A stretch of 64,000 nucleotides of DNA. It comes from Nageia nagi (Eukaryota; Pinophyta). The stretch is from positions 19,778,001 through 19,842,000 of the forward strand of contig JBITNC010000002.1 of assembly GCA_050084985.1 (NCBI GenBank), read 5' to 3'. Below the pieces are notes generated by a model. The model made no database searches. It had not been told where the DNA came from and was given only the letters and a program-made list of their open reading frames with translations. The translations under genes were made by a program, and so were the position numbers. Below are positions 1 through 10,779 of this stretch, one piece after another; within the stretch, counting starts at the first letter, position 1, and each line of letters starts with the position of its first letter.

Positions 1-216
1 CATCATAGTAGGTAACCTTTTGAGATTAATTTAAGCTTATTGCATGCTTTTTTATCAAGATTTCTCAAGATTTTCATATGAAAATGTTTTTGCACACAAA
101 ATTGAATTTTAAAAGTTATTTTCTTGCATTTTAGCATAGATACTATAACTACATGTCATTTTCTTAAATATTGGAATATAATAAGTAATTTATTTTCATC
201 TTCTTCTAAATAAGGA

Positions 217-1200
217 ATGTCTAAGGATATGGATGTTTTGCAAAATAAAAATAGAAAATCTTATGATGAAATGAGTTTATCACATTCATGCTTGACTACT
301 GTAAATGATGATGTGCAAAATGATATGTCAATCATAGAAAATAAATTACATGATAATAATAGTGATGATGATGATGATTATATGGCTAAATTTAATTATG
401 ATGCATATTTAAATATTGAAGTTATGGATAACTATGAAATGTATGATATTGCATTTGAAAATTTGACATGTCAAGATCAAATTAAGAAAATAAAGAGCAT
501 ATGTTAGCCAATCCTTCTTTGATGTTAGGAATTTATAATGATCTTGACTTGAAAGAAAAATACCATACATTTTTAAGGAAAGAATTAGATACATTGTTAG
601 AAGATCCATATGCAAGACAATATTGTACATGCAAAAGTTTGAGAAAGAAAACACATAAAAGTACCAACATAATCAAACACCTCAAATGAAACCACAACCT
701 AGACTACAATCTCAGGAAACTTTGAAAATACAAGATGCCCACATTATAGAAAAACCTAAACAAGATGCCCATAATTGTTCCTCAACACCGGATCAAGAGG
801 CCCCCAAATTTGAGATGTTTAGTGGAAATAAACCAAGGCTTATTATGAGATATCTAATGAAAAAATATATATTCATTCCATTAGAAAAGCCAATAGAATA
901 TGTTCCAATTGGAAATTAGAATACTTATTACACTTATCATCAAAGAAAGGGTCACTCTAAAAATTCTTGTAATGATTTGAAAGTTGTAATTTTGGACCAC
1001 ATTGTACAAGGGAAATATGAGATTCATTAGCATACTCCAAATATGGATATTGTAGATGGAATTGCAAAATTTTAGGATAAATATGATGAGGAATCATACC
1101 ATTAACATCATGCCATAATTCTTGAAGATCGCTAGCAATGTGAAAATAGTAATGGAAATGATGGTTCTTACTCTATTAGTCAACAAAGCATAAGAAAATT
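217..1200 (+). pseudogene. Decayed gag of family G copy A
   Basis: Several short open stretches in neighbouring frames (217-507, 501-689, 686-919 and beyond) read as one eroded gag. The N-terminal part is acidic (an Asp run at about residues 51-55). The C-terminal part ends with a retroviral-type knuckle region, YHQRKGHSKNSC at about 937-972, followed by a hydrophobic helix ending QGKYEI. That pattern (aromatic or Cys, then H, GH, C, then leucine-rich) is the one seen in gags of plant Tat-like gypsy elements. A homologous N-terminal part recurs at 53985-54230. Frameshifts and stops make it non-functional. The family assignment is by motif only; gag sequences are poorly conserved. Confidence 0.55.
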
Positions 1201-1209
1201 TTGAGTTTA

Positions 1210-3362
1210 GTCAAATCTAGTTGAGATTTGGTTACAAGAATATAAAATAATAAAAGGTTAGCCTTTTGAAAGGTATCAATTTAAGATTTCACTCCTTAAT
1301 AGTGATCATAAATAAAAACATTTGACACACAAGTCCATAAACACAATGTGAAATTATTGATCTTATGGAGAGAGTAGCAACCCAAGGTATAAAAAATGCA
1401 ATGGATAATTTATACAAAGAAGGTCAATTTATCATAGAAAAATATGCTAAATTATATGATGGTGGTTCCAACACCCTCTAGTGTACTATAATTTCTAAAT
1501 TTTTCATATTATATAGATTGCATAGTATGAGATAGTCCATTACATGCATTTGATTAACATGGCAAATTTTATCAAGTTTTTAATCATGCTATCTTCGCAT
1601 CTTCATCTTTTTAATCATGTTATTTTGCTTCCTATTTTCTCTTTCATATTTTCATCCTCATCATTTCATCAAGTCTTCTTCTTTCATCAAATATTTTTCT
1701 TATATTTATCTCTCATCAAGGTTCTCAAATTTGCCATGCTAATCAAATGTCTCATGTATAAGGTAGTCTTATTTCTAGTCATTATATTTCATATTCATTG
1801 CATTTCATAAAAAAAATATTAAATAATAAAAATAAATATGAGATATTAGGGCAAATTTGATATATACTTGACTAGCGGCAATTTTAGTTTCAACTAGGGT
1901 ATGATTGAAATCAGATATTGAAAATCAAAAGGTAGAAATTCATAATTTAGAATCAAAACATGCAAAAATTGCCCATTCTTGGGGCATGAAGGTAAGTATA
2001 GATAAAGTATATCAATTCAAACATTCTTAATATTATTTATAGTTATGATGTTTATTGCAATTGATGAATTAAGATCACTATATCTTCTTTGAATATTTGG
2101 TATGAAAAGTTAACATTGCATATGTTATTCTTATGATTGTTATTTCAAATAAAATGCATATTTTACTAATGAAATTTAAGACTATTGTATCTTTGAAAAT
2201 CTAGTATAATATAGAATTATGATATTATATATGAAATATTTCATATTCAAATGATTATTTTCAATGCCAATTGAATGAATTCTTTCTCCTAAGTGATATC
2301 ATCATTGCATAGATAAATTGAATATATGGTCAAATGTTGCTAATTCATGTTGTAAATGTTATGACAAATGACAATGTTGTTTTGAACTTGACGTGATGCA
2401 AAATGATATGGATGATCATCAATTGAACATCTTTCAAATTTTTATGCTTCATATGTTAGTGACATGCAATGACTATAAATTATTTGTAATTGGGGCATAT
2501 TGAAATTTCATTAAATATCTAATTATTTATGTGGTTCTTCCATATATTTACAATGGATTATTAAATTTAATTACATTTATTAAAGACATGATTGAAAATT
2601 TTTAGGCATACCATGCTACCAACAACATGTATTCACTTTTAAAATTTATTCAAATTGCAGTATTGAAATGCAAGGCCACTAAATGTTTGAATATTTGGTA
2701 CATTTACAAAATTGAATGCTATTGTTCATTGTTCTAGTAACAAATATTTTCAAAGCCATGGTCACTCCATGAGCAACATCTCTTATCAATTGTAGGATTA
2801 TTTCAAGCTTGAGTAATTAAAAGTTCTTACCATCTTGATAATCATTATTATTTCAAGCTTGAGTTATTAAAAGTTCTCATCAGCTTGGTCTTTATAGACT
2901 ATGATTTGTCTATCACATTAGTATATACATCATAGATATTACAATCCTTGGGTATTAAAGAGGACTTCATGCACTTGCTCTTCATAAACTATGAGTTGTT
3001 TGTAATAGTAGTCTCTATATCATGGTTTATAGCACTATGAGTCACATTGACCACTATTTAATCTTGGATGTGATCTATGTGGCTCTATGTTATTTTGTTC
3101 TGTAGGTATTATTCAAGTGAGTAGGATTGGCATAGACTACTCACCTCATAGAGGGACTCCTAATTTGTTTTGGCTTGGTAACCCAACACAAGATGAGCAA
3201 GGGGAAAGCAACACCAAAAGGGGGAAAATAACATACCATACTCAGCATATCGATCAAAATAGGGAAGTCCTCTTTACTATTGAAAATTTTCTTCTCTTCT
3301 CTAAACTTCTTTGGATTATGCATTTTCAATGCTTTTCATTTCATATCCAAATAGGGGTGAAA
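1210..3362 (+). other. Noncoding internal region of copy A
   Basis: About 2.1 kb of AT-rich DNA between the gag relic and the 3' LTR. A possible gag tail continues to about 1480. After that I recognise no pol motif on either strand. A 50-bp direct duplication lies at 2798-2897. The open stretch at 3087-3467 resembles nothing I know. Confidence 0.5.
2798..2897. repeat. 50-bp tandem duplication
   Basis: The motif TTTCAAGCTTGAG occurs at 2801 and again at 2851, with the surrounding 50 bases duplicated at a few mismatches. Confidence 0.7.
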
Positions 3363-4107
3363 TTTAGATGCCTAAAAATGATTTATTATTTATTTAATAA
3401 ATCATATTTAGACTTATTGAATTATTTAATGCAATATTATATATATCAAGATAAAAGGATGTTATAATGGAATGCCATATGTTATATTAAATGCTATATC
3501 ATATATCATGGGTATTATTTTAAAGTATCTTGAATATAATAATGATTATATTATTTTATGAGATCAACCTTCACTCTTTTCTATGTCTTTTACAGGCTAT
3601 ATAAATGGGTGAATAGGTTGATCTCCAGACATCAAAACTCTTTTGATATGGATAAATCACTTTGATAAGTGGTTGTCAATTGTAATGATATCTCTAGATG
3701 CCACCTATTTTGAGAATTTGTTATACTCTGAGTTTTGGACTTTCTATGTTTGGTGCATATCATAATTTAACACATTCCACATAGTTAGTGGTATGCTTCT
3801 TCTATGTTGGTAGCATCATGCTTCTCTCAAGCTATTGATGATGTTTGTCTTCTAGATCGAGGGTTCTGGGCTTGGTTGGTTGAGCTATTATTTCATGCAC
3901 ATGAAGATTACTTAATACCTCACCATGAGTCTAATCCTAATTCTTTGAAGATTCATTGCTATCTTCTTTTAAGTATTGTACACACACTTCATATCACATG
4001 CATGCTTTTCATGTATATCTATTATGATTTGATATAGTACCTATTGTATATTGTAGACCATTTATTTAATTATTTTTATTCAAATATTTGCATAATTTAC
4101 ATTTTAC
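3363..4107 (+). repeat. 3' LTR of family G copy A
   Basis: About 745 bp, colinear with the LTR at 60906-61650 and with the split LTR at 14729-14908 plus 34735-35270. The expected TGTAGATGCC start has decayed to TTTAGATGCC. The end lies at one of two TTTACA motifs (4101 or about 4107). Open stretches inside it (3804-4037) are not genes. Confidence 0.75.
3598..3606 (+). promoter_or_regulatory. TATA box of the family G LTR
   Basis: TATATAAAT lies about 235 bp into the LTR and recurs at the matching place in copy D (about 61141). The conserved position supports its being the LTR core promoter. Activity is inferred. Confidence 0.45.
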
Positions 4108-4253
4108 AATTAGGAATATATATATATATTAGACCACCAACAACCCATATCTAAACCTCTAGTAGCTCTTTATTGCATAGGAAATACCTCTAGCTTTCTA
4201 TTCCTATGGATTGGAGCCTTATGATCTCAACAACATCTTTATTGAGTCATCTA
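4108..4253. other. Short unassigned spacer
   Basis: About 145 bp between the copy A LTR and the next element, starting with a short TA run. Before the insertion it was contiguous with 11661 onward. Confidence 0.5.
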
Positions 4254-4258
4254 CAAGC
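4254..4258 (+). repeat. Target-site duplication, left copy (CAAGC)
   Basis: CAAGC directly before the TGTTAACAC start of the left LTR, matched exactly at 11656-11660. Confidence 0.9.
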
Positions 4259-5135
4259 TGTTAACACATAAAAATGAATTTATGTTTTTAAATCAATAAA
4301 TTAATAAAAATATGCTTGGTATAAATATATGTCTTGAATGCCTTAAAGTGATAATATCAATGTTTGTCTCAAATGTGAATCTTATAATGGTTATCTTGAA
4401 TGTTACATGGATTATCTTGAATGTTGCATGAATTATCTTGAATATTGTATAAATTACCTTGTTTATTGGTGTGTTTATCTAGAATGTTGTGAATTAGCCT
4501 TGTTTATGTAGATGTATGCTGACCCATGGGTTGTATTATCTATTATCTATTTAAATAAGGGATCTAATAGTAAGTCCACATAACAAGGAGACACACGATC
4601 CCACGTATGGTCTTGTAGTGGCAACCCCTTAAGGTATCTCTTGGTACTGCCTACAAGGCTATGGTTTGTGTGTACTTCCTTTCATGAGCTATCCTGACAT
4701 CCATGATCTATTATGATATTACACTACTATCTGAGACATCCATATTGAAGTTCTGGACTTGATCGAGAGGTCAAGAATCATCAAACGAAGGCCATCGATG
4801 CCCCCTTATGATCCAAAGAACACCACCGGTGCTCTTATATCACTAAAATGGACTACCCACGGTCCTATTTTTGCATCTTCTCAGGTCACTACAATTTTGG
4901 AAGGGCAGCTCATCATCAGTGCATCACCAACATCTTCATCTTTCGTTGTCAGGTACATTCCGTGAGGTAAGTACACAAATCACAGTCTTGGTTGGTACAA
5001 TTACATTTCTAAGTTGGTTATTTTGTTTATTGCTATTTAGAATAAATTGCTATCCATAGCTTAAATACAGATAATATTGAGTTTGTAGATATTTGCCTAT
5101 TTGTTTATTTGCATGCTTAATTTTATTTGTAAACA
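4259..5135 (+). repeat. 5' LTR of the PMD-carrying element
   Basis: 877 bp, TGTTAACAC... to ...TGTAAACA, a direct repeat of 10780-11655. A TATA-like CTATTTAAATAAGG lies near 4546; the 3' LTR has CTATATAAATAAGG at the same place. Confidence 0.92.
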
Positions 5136-5156
5136 TTTGGTGAACCCAACATGAAG
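5136..5156 (+). promoter_or_regulatory. Primer-binding site
   Basis: TTTGGTGAACCCAACATGAA directly follows the 5' LTR. TGG at the start is what pairs with the CCA end of a tRNA. I cannot name the tRNA with certainty. Confidence 0.6.
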
Positions 5157-5223
5157 TGCACATCATTGTACTAAAACCCCAAGGGTTTTTAGGACTAATA
5201 TCTATCTTGTGAGTGTTTTAGTT

Positions 5224-6440
5224 ATGAATCAGCTTAAATTATTCTTATGTAGCATTTTAAAAAGAGATTTGGATGAATTATTGGGGGAAATCAGACATGA
5301 TGATCCAGAGGGATTCGAAGGAATGCAAAATAGTGTTGAGGGTGACAACAGTAACTTTCAAGCTACTATAGAGGGTATGCAAAGGCAAATAGATAGATTG
5401 GCAAGGGGATCAGCTCTACCTAATGATTCTTTTGAATTTGGTAGTCCTCTCTGCAATGAGATTCGTAGGCACATGCCACCATTTGTCTATAAAGAGCCAA
5501 AATTTTGCAAGTTCAATGGTGAAGGAGATCCAAGAAGACATATACAAGGGTTCAAGGATGAGTGTGAACTCAAAATTGGTACAGATCAAAGATTGTAAGC
5601 TAAATTCTTTCCCCATAGCTTGGAGGGAGAGGCTTGAGAATGGTTTTATGCCCTACCTGAAGGGTCCATCACATCATTTGAATAATTCAATAGTTTGTTC
5701 CTGGAGCAATATAAGCATAACATCAAGCGGGAGATTATGTTATCAGATTTATGCACTATAAAGCAAGGTAGTGATGAGTAACTAGACAAATTTGTTGTAA
5801 GGTTTAAAAAGACATGGCAGTAAGTGAAGACCAGATTAACAAAAAAAGAGGTAAATAATATTTTTAAAGAAGCTATTTTATTACCCTTGCAATCACATGT
5901 TATCGATTATACACATCTTGCATTTTTGGATATGATGTATAAATTATTAGAGAAAGAGAAAGTCCTTGTGAAGCTAGGGCTTGTGAAGTATGGTAGTAGT
6001 GATAAGACAAAAGCAAAGGATAGGAGATCGCAATCACCAAAGAAGGAGAAAACTATCCATGTGGTTGAGAAGACAAGTGAGACAAAGGAGAAGAAATTTG
6101 TGAGATTTCCCATACCTTTGAGACATATCCTAAAAGACCTTGTGGCAAAAGGGTTATTACAACCCTTACCTAAGCATGAAGAAGATCCTATAGCAGAAAG
6201 ACCCACTTGGTATAAGGAAGATAGGTATTGTGAGTATCATTAGACTAAGGGCCATGCTACTAATGGGTGTGGAAACCTTAGGGACAGAATACAGAAACTC
6301 ATAGAAGATGGATTCTATGTGTGTCTGGTAAAGGTCAAAGATGCAGAGGAAGAGCAACATGTTAATATGATTTTCCTTGGAGATGTTTGCAAGGCTAGCA
6401 CAAGTGGGAGCTCCAGGCCCTTCGAAGGTATCATTTGGTA
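5224..6440 (+). pseudogene. Decayed gypsy-type gag of the PMD-carrying element
   Basis: The start chosen is the ATG at 5224, soon after the primer-binding site. Blocks in order: an acidic N-terminus; the gag core entry with P-F-x-x-P-x-F and GEGDPRRHIQGF (about 5480-5560); a helix-rich block reading FLEQYKHNIKREI near 5700-5740 in another frame; a basic stretch; and a knuckle-like segment, RYCEYH then TKGHATNGC, at about 6222-6276, with an in-frame TAG between H and T where other family members carry a residue. At least two frame changes and several stops break it. Knuckle plus DP-x-x-H core are typical of Tat-like gypsy gags. Nothing resembling protease or RT follows, and the gene converges on the antisense PMD gene. 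Confidence 0.65.
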
Positions 6441-6827
6441 GATCAATATATAAAAAAAAAGAGAGAGAAAGAAGCTAACAGTCAGTTCAGGTCACTAATG
6501 GACATCATGGTCAAGAGATTGGGGGGCTTCATGATGTCATAACAGAAGCACTAGCATTGTATTTCATGCTAATAGGACTACAGGTGGTCCTCTTTTAGTG
6601 AAAAAATAGGAGAAAGTAAAAGGTGCCAACTCCTCCCGTAGTGTGAGAAGTCAGAATTTCAGGTCATGTCATTGGCATTTATTTTTAGGAATCATGGAAC
6701 ATCAATTTCATTCATCACAAGAACATGCACAAGAGCAAATCAGGTACCAAAATTTGTGTTTCATATATATATCATGATCAAAATATTTTTGTTTATAATA
6801 CAACTGGATGAGATCACATAGAATGAC
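6440..6827. other. Spacer between gag and the antisense PMD gene
   Basis: About 390 bp with a GA-rich start (6448-6480) and no recognisable domain. The pol expected here in an autonomous element is absent. Confidence 0.5.
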
Positions 6828-9115
6828 CTAGAATCTCCTACTAGAGCCCCCTCCCCCTACACTAGAGCTAGTAGCCCTGCTAGATGTGCCACCCTTGCAC
6901 CATGCCTTGTACTTCTCTATGCATGCCTTCTCCTCACCGATCTATCTCTCGACCTAGCGAAGTTGCTCATAGAGGGCTTTGATCTCCTTGTTGGCTACCT
7001 ATAGGTCCTGATAGATACCAGTATGATCCCCTCCTCTGAACTGTAGATGACCCTGTAGCTCTCTAATCTCCACATCCTTCTGATCGATTTGACCATGTAG
7101 CCTAGCCATATCAACCTCAGGATCTGTGACATAACATATCATGTTAATCCTTGGCATATCATAAAAAGTAGAAAATCAAAGCAAAGCAAAAGAGAAAATA
7201 AGTTACCATCATCATCCTCATCGTAATCTTCCTCCTCCTAATTGATATTCGTCTCATACTTAGGTTCATACTCATCCTGGTCTGGATCGGTCTCCTCATT
7301 ATCATCATGACCTGCATATAGAGACATGTCACGAGCATATGTTGGGCTACTCTCTCCTCCCCACCCTCCTACCGTGAAGGGAGCATCCCATCTGGTCTCT
7401 ATGTCCCCTATGTCTTCATCCCCCCATGCATCGTCACTTGAGTTGGCATCATGAATACCTATGTGGAGAGGATGGTGTTCCCTCCACCAGTCTAGGTAGT
7501 CCTCTGTATGGTCAGGTCCATCTATATCATCATTGACCCCATAGTTAGATTCCTTACTAGGCAACTCCCAATCTGAGTCCCAATCAGGTACTAGCTTGTA
7601 GTCCTCTGGGAGGTGCCTTCTACGGTAGTAGCACACCACTATCTTATAGTCACTTGGTATACCCTACTAGAGGCTGAACTAATGGAGCACTTACTCTAGC
7701 CTATATGGCTCCACTAGTGCCCTATGTGCCTATATATATGTAGGGTATCTCACCCATGCCATCTCCTGTATGTCTTCCTCCCACTCTGGTACACTTCCCC
7801 GATAGGGATGCTAGTATATCTGTGCCTCCTGCAGTAAGTCAAACCGCACCTGCCATCCCTCTAGGTCCATGCTAGAAAAATCTGGTCCCTCTATCATCAC
7901 CCATCATTGCCAGGTGGGTACATCATCTGGCTGGTCTAGGGGTAACATCATCAGTCTAGAAATGATGATGTGATCATATGCCCACACCTACAGTATCATA
8001 GAATGAGCTACCTGTCTCCCCCCTCTCTCCACCTCTGCAAAGCCATGGAGGTCATGATAGAGTTGTGCTAGTATCGTGGGGCACCACGCATATTGCTACC
8101 TATGTGTCACCATGTCCTGTATGATAGGAACCATGTCCATAAGGAAGGTCTCACTACTCTTTTCCAGGTAGATAATAGCATCCAGAAGGTAAGCAATGAG
8201 GAGCCTCATCTATAGGTCACCCCATGCTAGAGGATACTCTGACACATGTCTCACTAGGGACACACCCCTCTTCCTATGATTTACTTCATCTGACCCTGTC
8301 AGCCATGTAGCCCATACCTCTACCTATTCTAGGCTAGGAACAGGAACCATGTTCACTAGCCTCCCCCTGATAGGAAGTCTAGTGATCCTATAGATATCCT
8401 CTAGTGTCACTGTGATCTCACCAGTCAGAAGGTGAAAGGTGTTGGAGTTTGGATCCCACCTCTCCATCAAGGCTATCAACATATTGCGATCATGAAACAC
8501 ATAATCAACAAATGCAAGGTATTTGAAGGAAATGTCCTCTAGAATACTTCAAGCCTCGTTAGTTTGTGGCCACTATTGAGCAGTGGTAAAAGCAGCACTC
8601 TTGCCGAATGGTCGCATAAGATACAAATGATTCTACAAGAAAAGAGTGATAAAGAGAAAGTTAGTATCAGATATGAAACAAAAATAGCAAAAATAGTATG
8701 AGTAAGGAGGACCACCCATGGTCTAAACTAGGTAAAGAAGACTGCCCACGGTCTAAACTAGGTAAAGAAGACCACCCACAGTTTGAACTAGGGAAAAAAG
8801 GACCACCAGTGGTCCTATTTTCATGCATAAAGGTTAACAAAATTTGGGGTACAGGTTTGTACAAATGAGCATGATACAGCCATGATACCAAAAATTTGAA
8901 AAATAGAATGAAAAGGTAAAAATGATGGGCTAAGGTATTCAACAGGAAAACCCTAGGGGTAATTTGGAAAACCAGTATGTAGGTAGCTAAAATTTGAAGA
9001 TAAGCAAAAGCATAGTAAGGAAAAGGTAAGAGATGCAATGTACCTAATGATTGATAGGAGAATTGGTTACCAAGGTAGCTCTATGTCCATCTCGATGTGT
9101 AATTAGCAGGGCCAT
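6828..9115 (-). pseudogene. Plant mobile domain (PMD/MAIN-like) gene, three-exon pseudogene inside an LTR element
   Basis: Proposed exons on the minus strand are 9115-9044, 8632-7207 and 7123-6828, with introns of 411 and 83 bp flanked by GT/AG. The pieces sum to 1794 nt, a multiple of three, and the frame is kept across both junctions. Exon 2 carries the PMD signature: DYVFHDRNMLIALMERW, then FHLLTGEITVTLEDIYRITR, then LPIRG (about 8520-8380). A Trp- and Asp-rich acidic segment follows (7639-7238). Exon 3 encodes a probable coiled coil (DMARLHGQIDQKDVEIREL) ending in a GGGGSS tail. About 16 in-frame stops, mostly TAG and often where Gln fits, make it a pseudogene. PMD proteins are plant nuclear factors, and PMD copies are known inside transposons. 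Length and splice sites are my inference; the domain call is firm. Confidence 0.75.
8706..8815 (-). repeat. 30-bp tandem repeat inside intron 1 of the PMD gene
   Basis: Units built on GACCACCCATGGTCTAAACT recur at 8721, 8751 and 8781 (period 30). Related GACCACCCATGGTC words reappear upstream of the gene at about 9408-9470. An open stretch across this array (8667-9038, minus) is an artefact of the repeat. Confidence 0.75.
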
Positions 9116-9260
9116 AGTGTGTAGCATAGCAGTACAAGAAATATCACCTAATGATAGCGATAAAATCACCAGCTAGACCTCTCTAACTCAGTCTTCTAAG
9201 CTCTAAGATACTCTCAATTCTGAAAATGATAGTGTGACCAAATGAGGAAGGGTGGGGCCC

Positions 9261-9270
9261 CTTTTATAGA
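9261..9270 (-). promoter_or_regulatory. TATA box of the antisense PMD gene
   Basis: TCTATAAAAG on the minus strand, GC-rich just downstream (GGGGCCCCACC), about 146 bp before the proposed ATG at 9115. It gives the captured gene a promoter of its own, independent of the LTRs. The role is inferred from motif and spacing. Confidence 0.55.
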
Positions 9271-9590
9271 AATGTTAGGGCACACACTTTAAGATAATTT
9301 TGATTTGAGCATTCAATGTACGTGAACAAGCAACCAGATATCAATCTGGAATCCAAGGGTGATTCACAAGGGCCTGATCTTCATAATTTTTGATGAATCC
9401 TAAAGAAAAGGACCACCCATGGTCTTAGATGAAGACCACTGATGTTCTAAATTTGCTAGAAAGGACCACCCACATTCCTTTTTCTAGTAAATCAGCTCAT
9501 TCAAGTATCACAGATATATCATAGGTGCTAGACCAATGTCATATCTAGGATAATATTACTTTGAATCTCATGTTTGTAGGGTTGTGTTAT

Positions 9591-9839
9591 CAACTTATCA
9601 TGCCTCTTGGTGGAGTTCTAGCTCCCATTATCAACTTATCATGCCTCTTAGTGGAGTTCTAGCTCCCATTATCAGCTTATCATACCTCTTGGTGGAGTTC
9701 CAACTCCTATTATCAGCTTATCATGCCTCTTAGTGGAGTTCCAGCTCCCATTATCACCTTATCATGCCTATTGGTGGAGTTCTAGCTCCCATTATTAGCT
9801 TATCATGCCTCTTGGTGGAGTTTCAGCTCCACTTATCAT
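9591..9839. repeat. 41-bp tandem array, about six copies
   Basis: The word CTTATCATGCCTCTTGGTGG recurs with an exact 41-bp period (unit starts at 9591, 9632, 9673, 9714, 9755, 9796). It passes directly into the 109-bp array, which shares the CTTATCA and ...TCAGCT words. Confidence 0.92.
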
Positions 9840-10275
9840 CTTATCATTTATGTTGCAAAGTTCAATTCTTATGCAACTGCAGCATACCTCTTAGTGCGAA
9901 GTCTCAGCTTCCATTGCAGTTGTGTGGAACTTAGCTCTCACTTATCAGCTTATCATTTGTGTTGTGGAGTTTGGTTCTTATGCAACTATAGCATACCTCT
10001 TGGTGCGAAGTCTCAGCTTCCATTGTAGTTATCTGGAACTTAGCTTTCACTTATCAGCTTATCATTTGTGTTGCAAAGTTTAGTTCTTATGCAACTGCAG
10101 CATACCTCTTGGTGTGAGGTCTCAGCTTCCATTATAGTTGTGTGGAACTTAGCTCTCACTTATCAGCTTATCATTTGTGTTGCAGAGTTTGGTTCTTATG
10201 CAACTGTAGCATACCTCTTGGTGTGAAGTCTTAGCTTCCATTACAGTTGTGTGGAACTTAGCTCTCTCTTATGTG
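9840..10275. repeat. 109-bp tandem array, four copies
   Basis: CTTATCATTTGTGTTG-type units start at 9840, 9949, 10058 and 10167, an exact 109-bp period. Each unit contains CATACCTCTTGGTG, close to the core of the 41-bp unit, so the longer unit looks derived from the shorter one. Confidence 0.92.
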
Positions 10276-10530
10276 TGGGCATGTGTGGTCATGTGTGATC
10301 ATGTGTGTGGTCATGGTTATCATGTCTTGTCTTATGATGTGGTCTTGTCAAGTTATCGTCAGGTCATCATGTGTGGTTAGGTCATCTATCAGGTTGTCAT
10401 GTGTAGTTAGGTTGTCTATCATGTCATCATCATATGTGTAGTCAAGTTGTATATCATGTCATCGTCATGTGTGTTGTCAATTTTGTTGTCACGAGTCATC
10501 AATGTTGCGGCAAGATTATCAGATTATCAG
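10276..10530. repeat. GTCAT/GTGTG-rich degenerate tract
   Basis: A low-complexity run of GGTCATGTGTG and GTCATC words with no fixed period, following the 109-bp array. Confidence 0.6.
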
Positions 10531-10766
10531 ATATATCAGGCTATCACCTCCTATGGAAAAATGTAAGGGGCAAGCATGCCCAAAGGTAATATCAAAAGGG
10601 AGTTTTCTCAACTCATATCTAGTAGTAACAAGCCTTGTCATGATTTTGTTTAAGTCTAGAATGGTTAGTGTTTATTATTGCTTATCAAATTATTTGCTAT
10701 GATATTGTGTTTTTACTTTGAATGCAAAATCTCAACTCACCTCATGTTTCTCTCGATTTCACATCC

Positions 10767-10775
10767 AAAGTGGGG
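10767..10775 (+). other. Polypurine tract of the PMD-carrying element
   Basis: AAAGTGGGG ends four bases before the 3' LTR, the expected place for the plus-strand primer of reverse transcription. Confidence 0.6.
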
Positions 10776-10779
10776 CATC

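Larger units (their letters stand above)
1..4107 (+). mobile_element. Family G gypsy-like LTR element, copy A, 5'-truncated by the window edge
   Basis: The window opens inside the internal region of a non-autonomous LTR element: pre-gag sequence, a decayed gag (about 190-1200), about 2.1 kb of noncoding DNA and a 3' LTR (3363-4107). The first 60 bases match the joined flanks of the insertion site at 35713/53729, so copy A is an unoccupied version of the site interrupted in copy B. A purine-rich stretch (AATAGGGGTGAAA) sits just before the LTR, as a polypurine tract would. I find no protease, RT or integrase between gag and LTR, so the family looks gag-only. The 5' LTR would lie outside the window. 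Confidence 0.75.

Noticed and set aside
3087-3467. 126-codon open stretch in copy A
   Set aside because: No known motif, unusual composition, overlaps the LTR start; chance opening in AT-rich DNA is likelier.
8667-9038. 123-codon minus-strand open stretch with GWSSLPSLDRG repeats
   Set aside because: It lies in intron 1 of the PMD model and its repeats mirror the 30-bp tandem DNA repeat.
9591-10275. CRISPR-like regularly spaced repeats
   Set aside because: Whole units repeat without unique spacers in a plant retrotransposon; ordinary tandem arrays.
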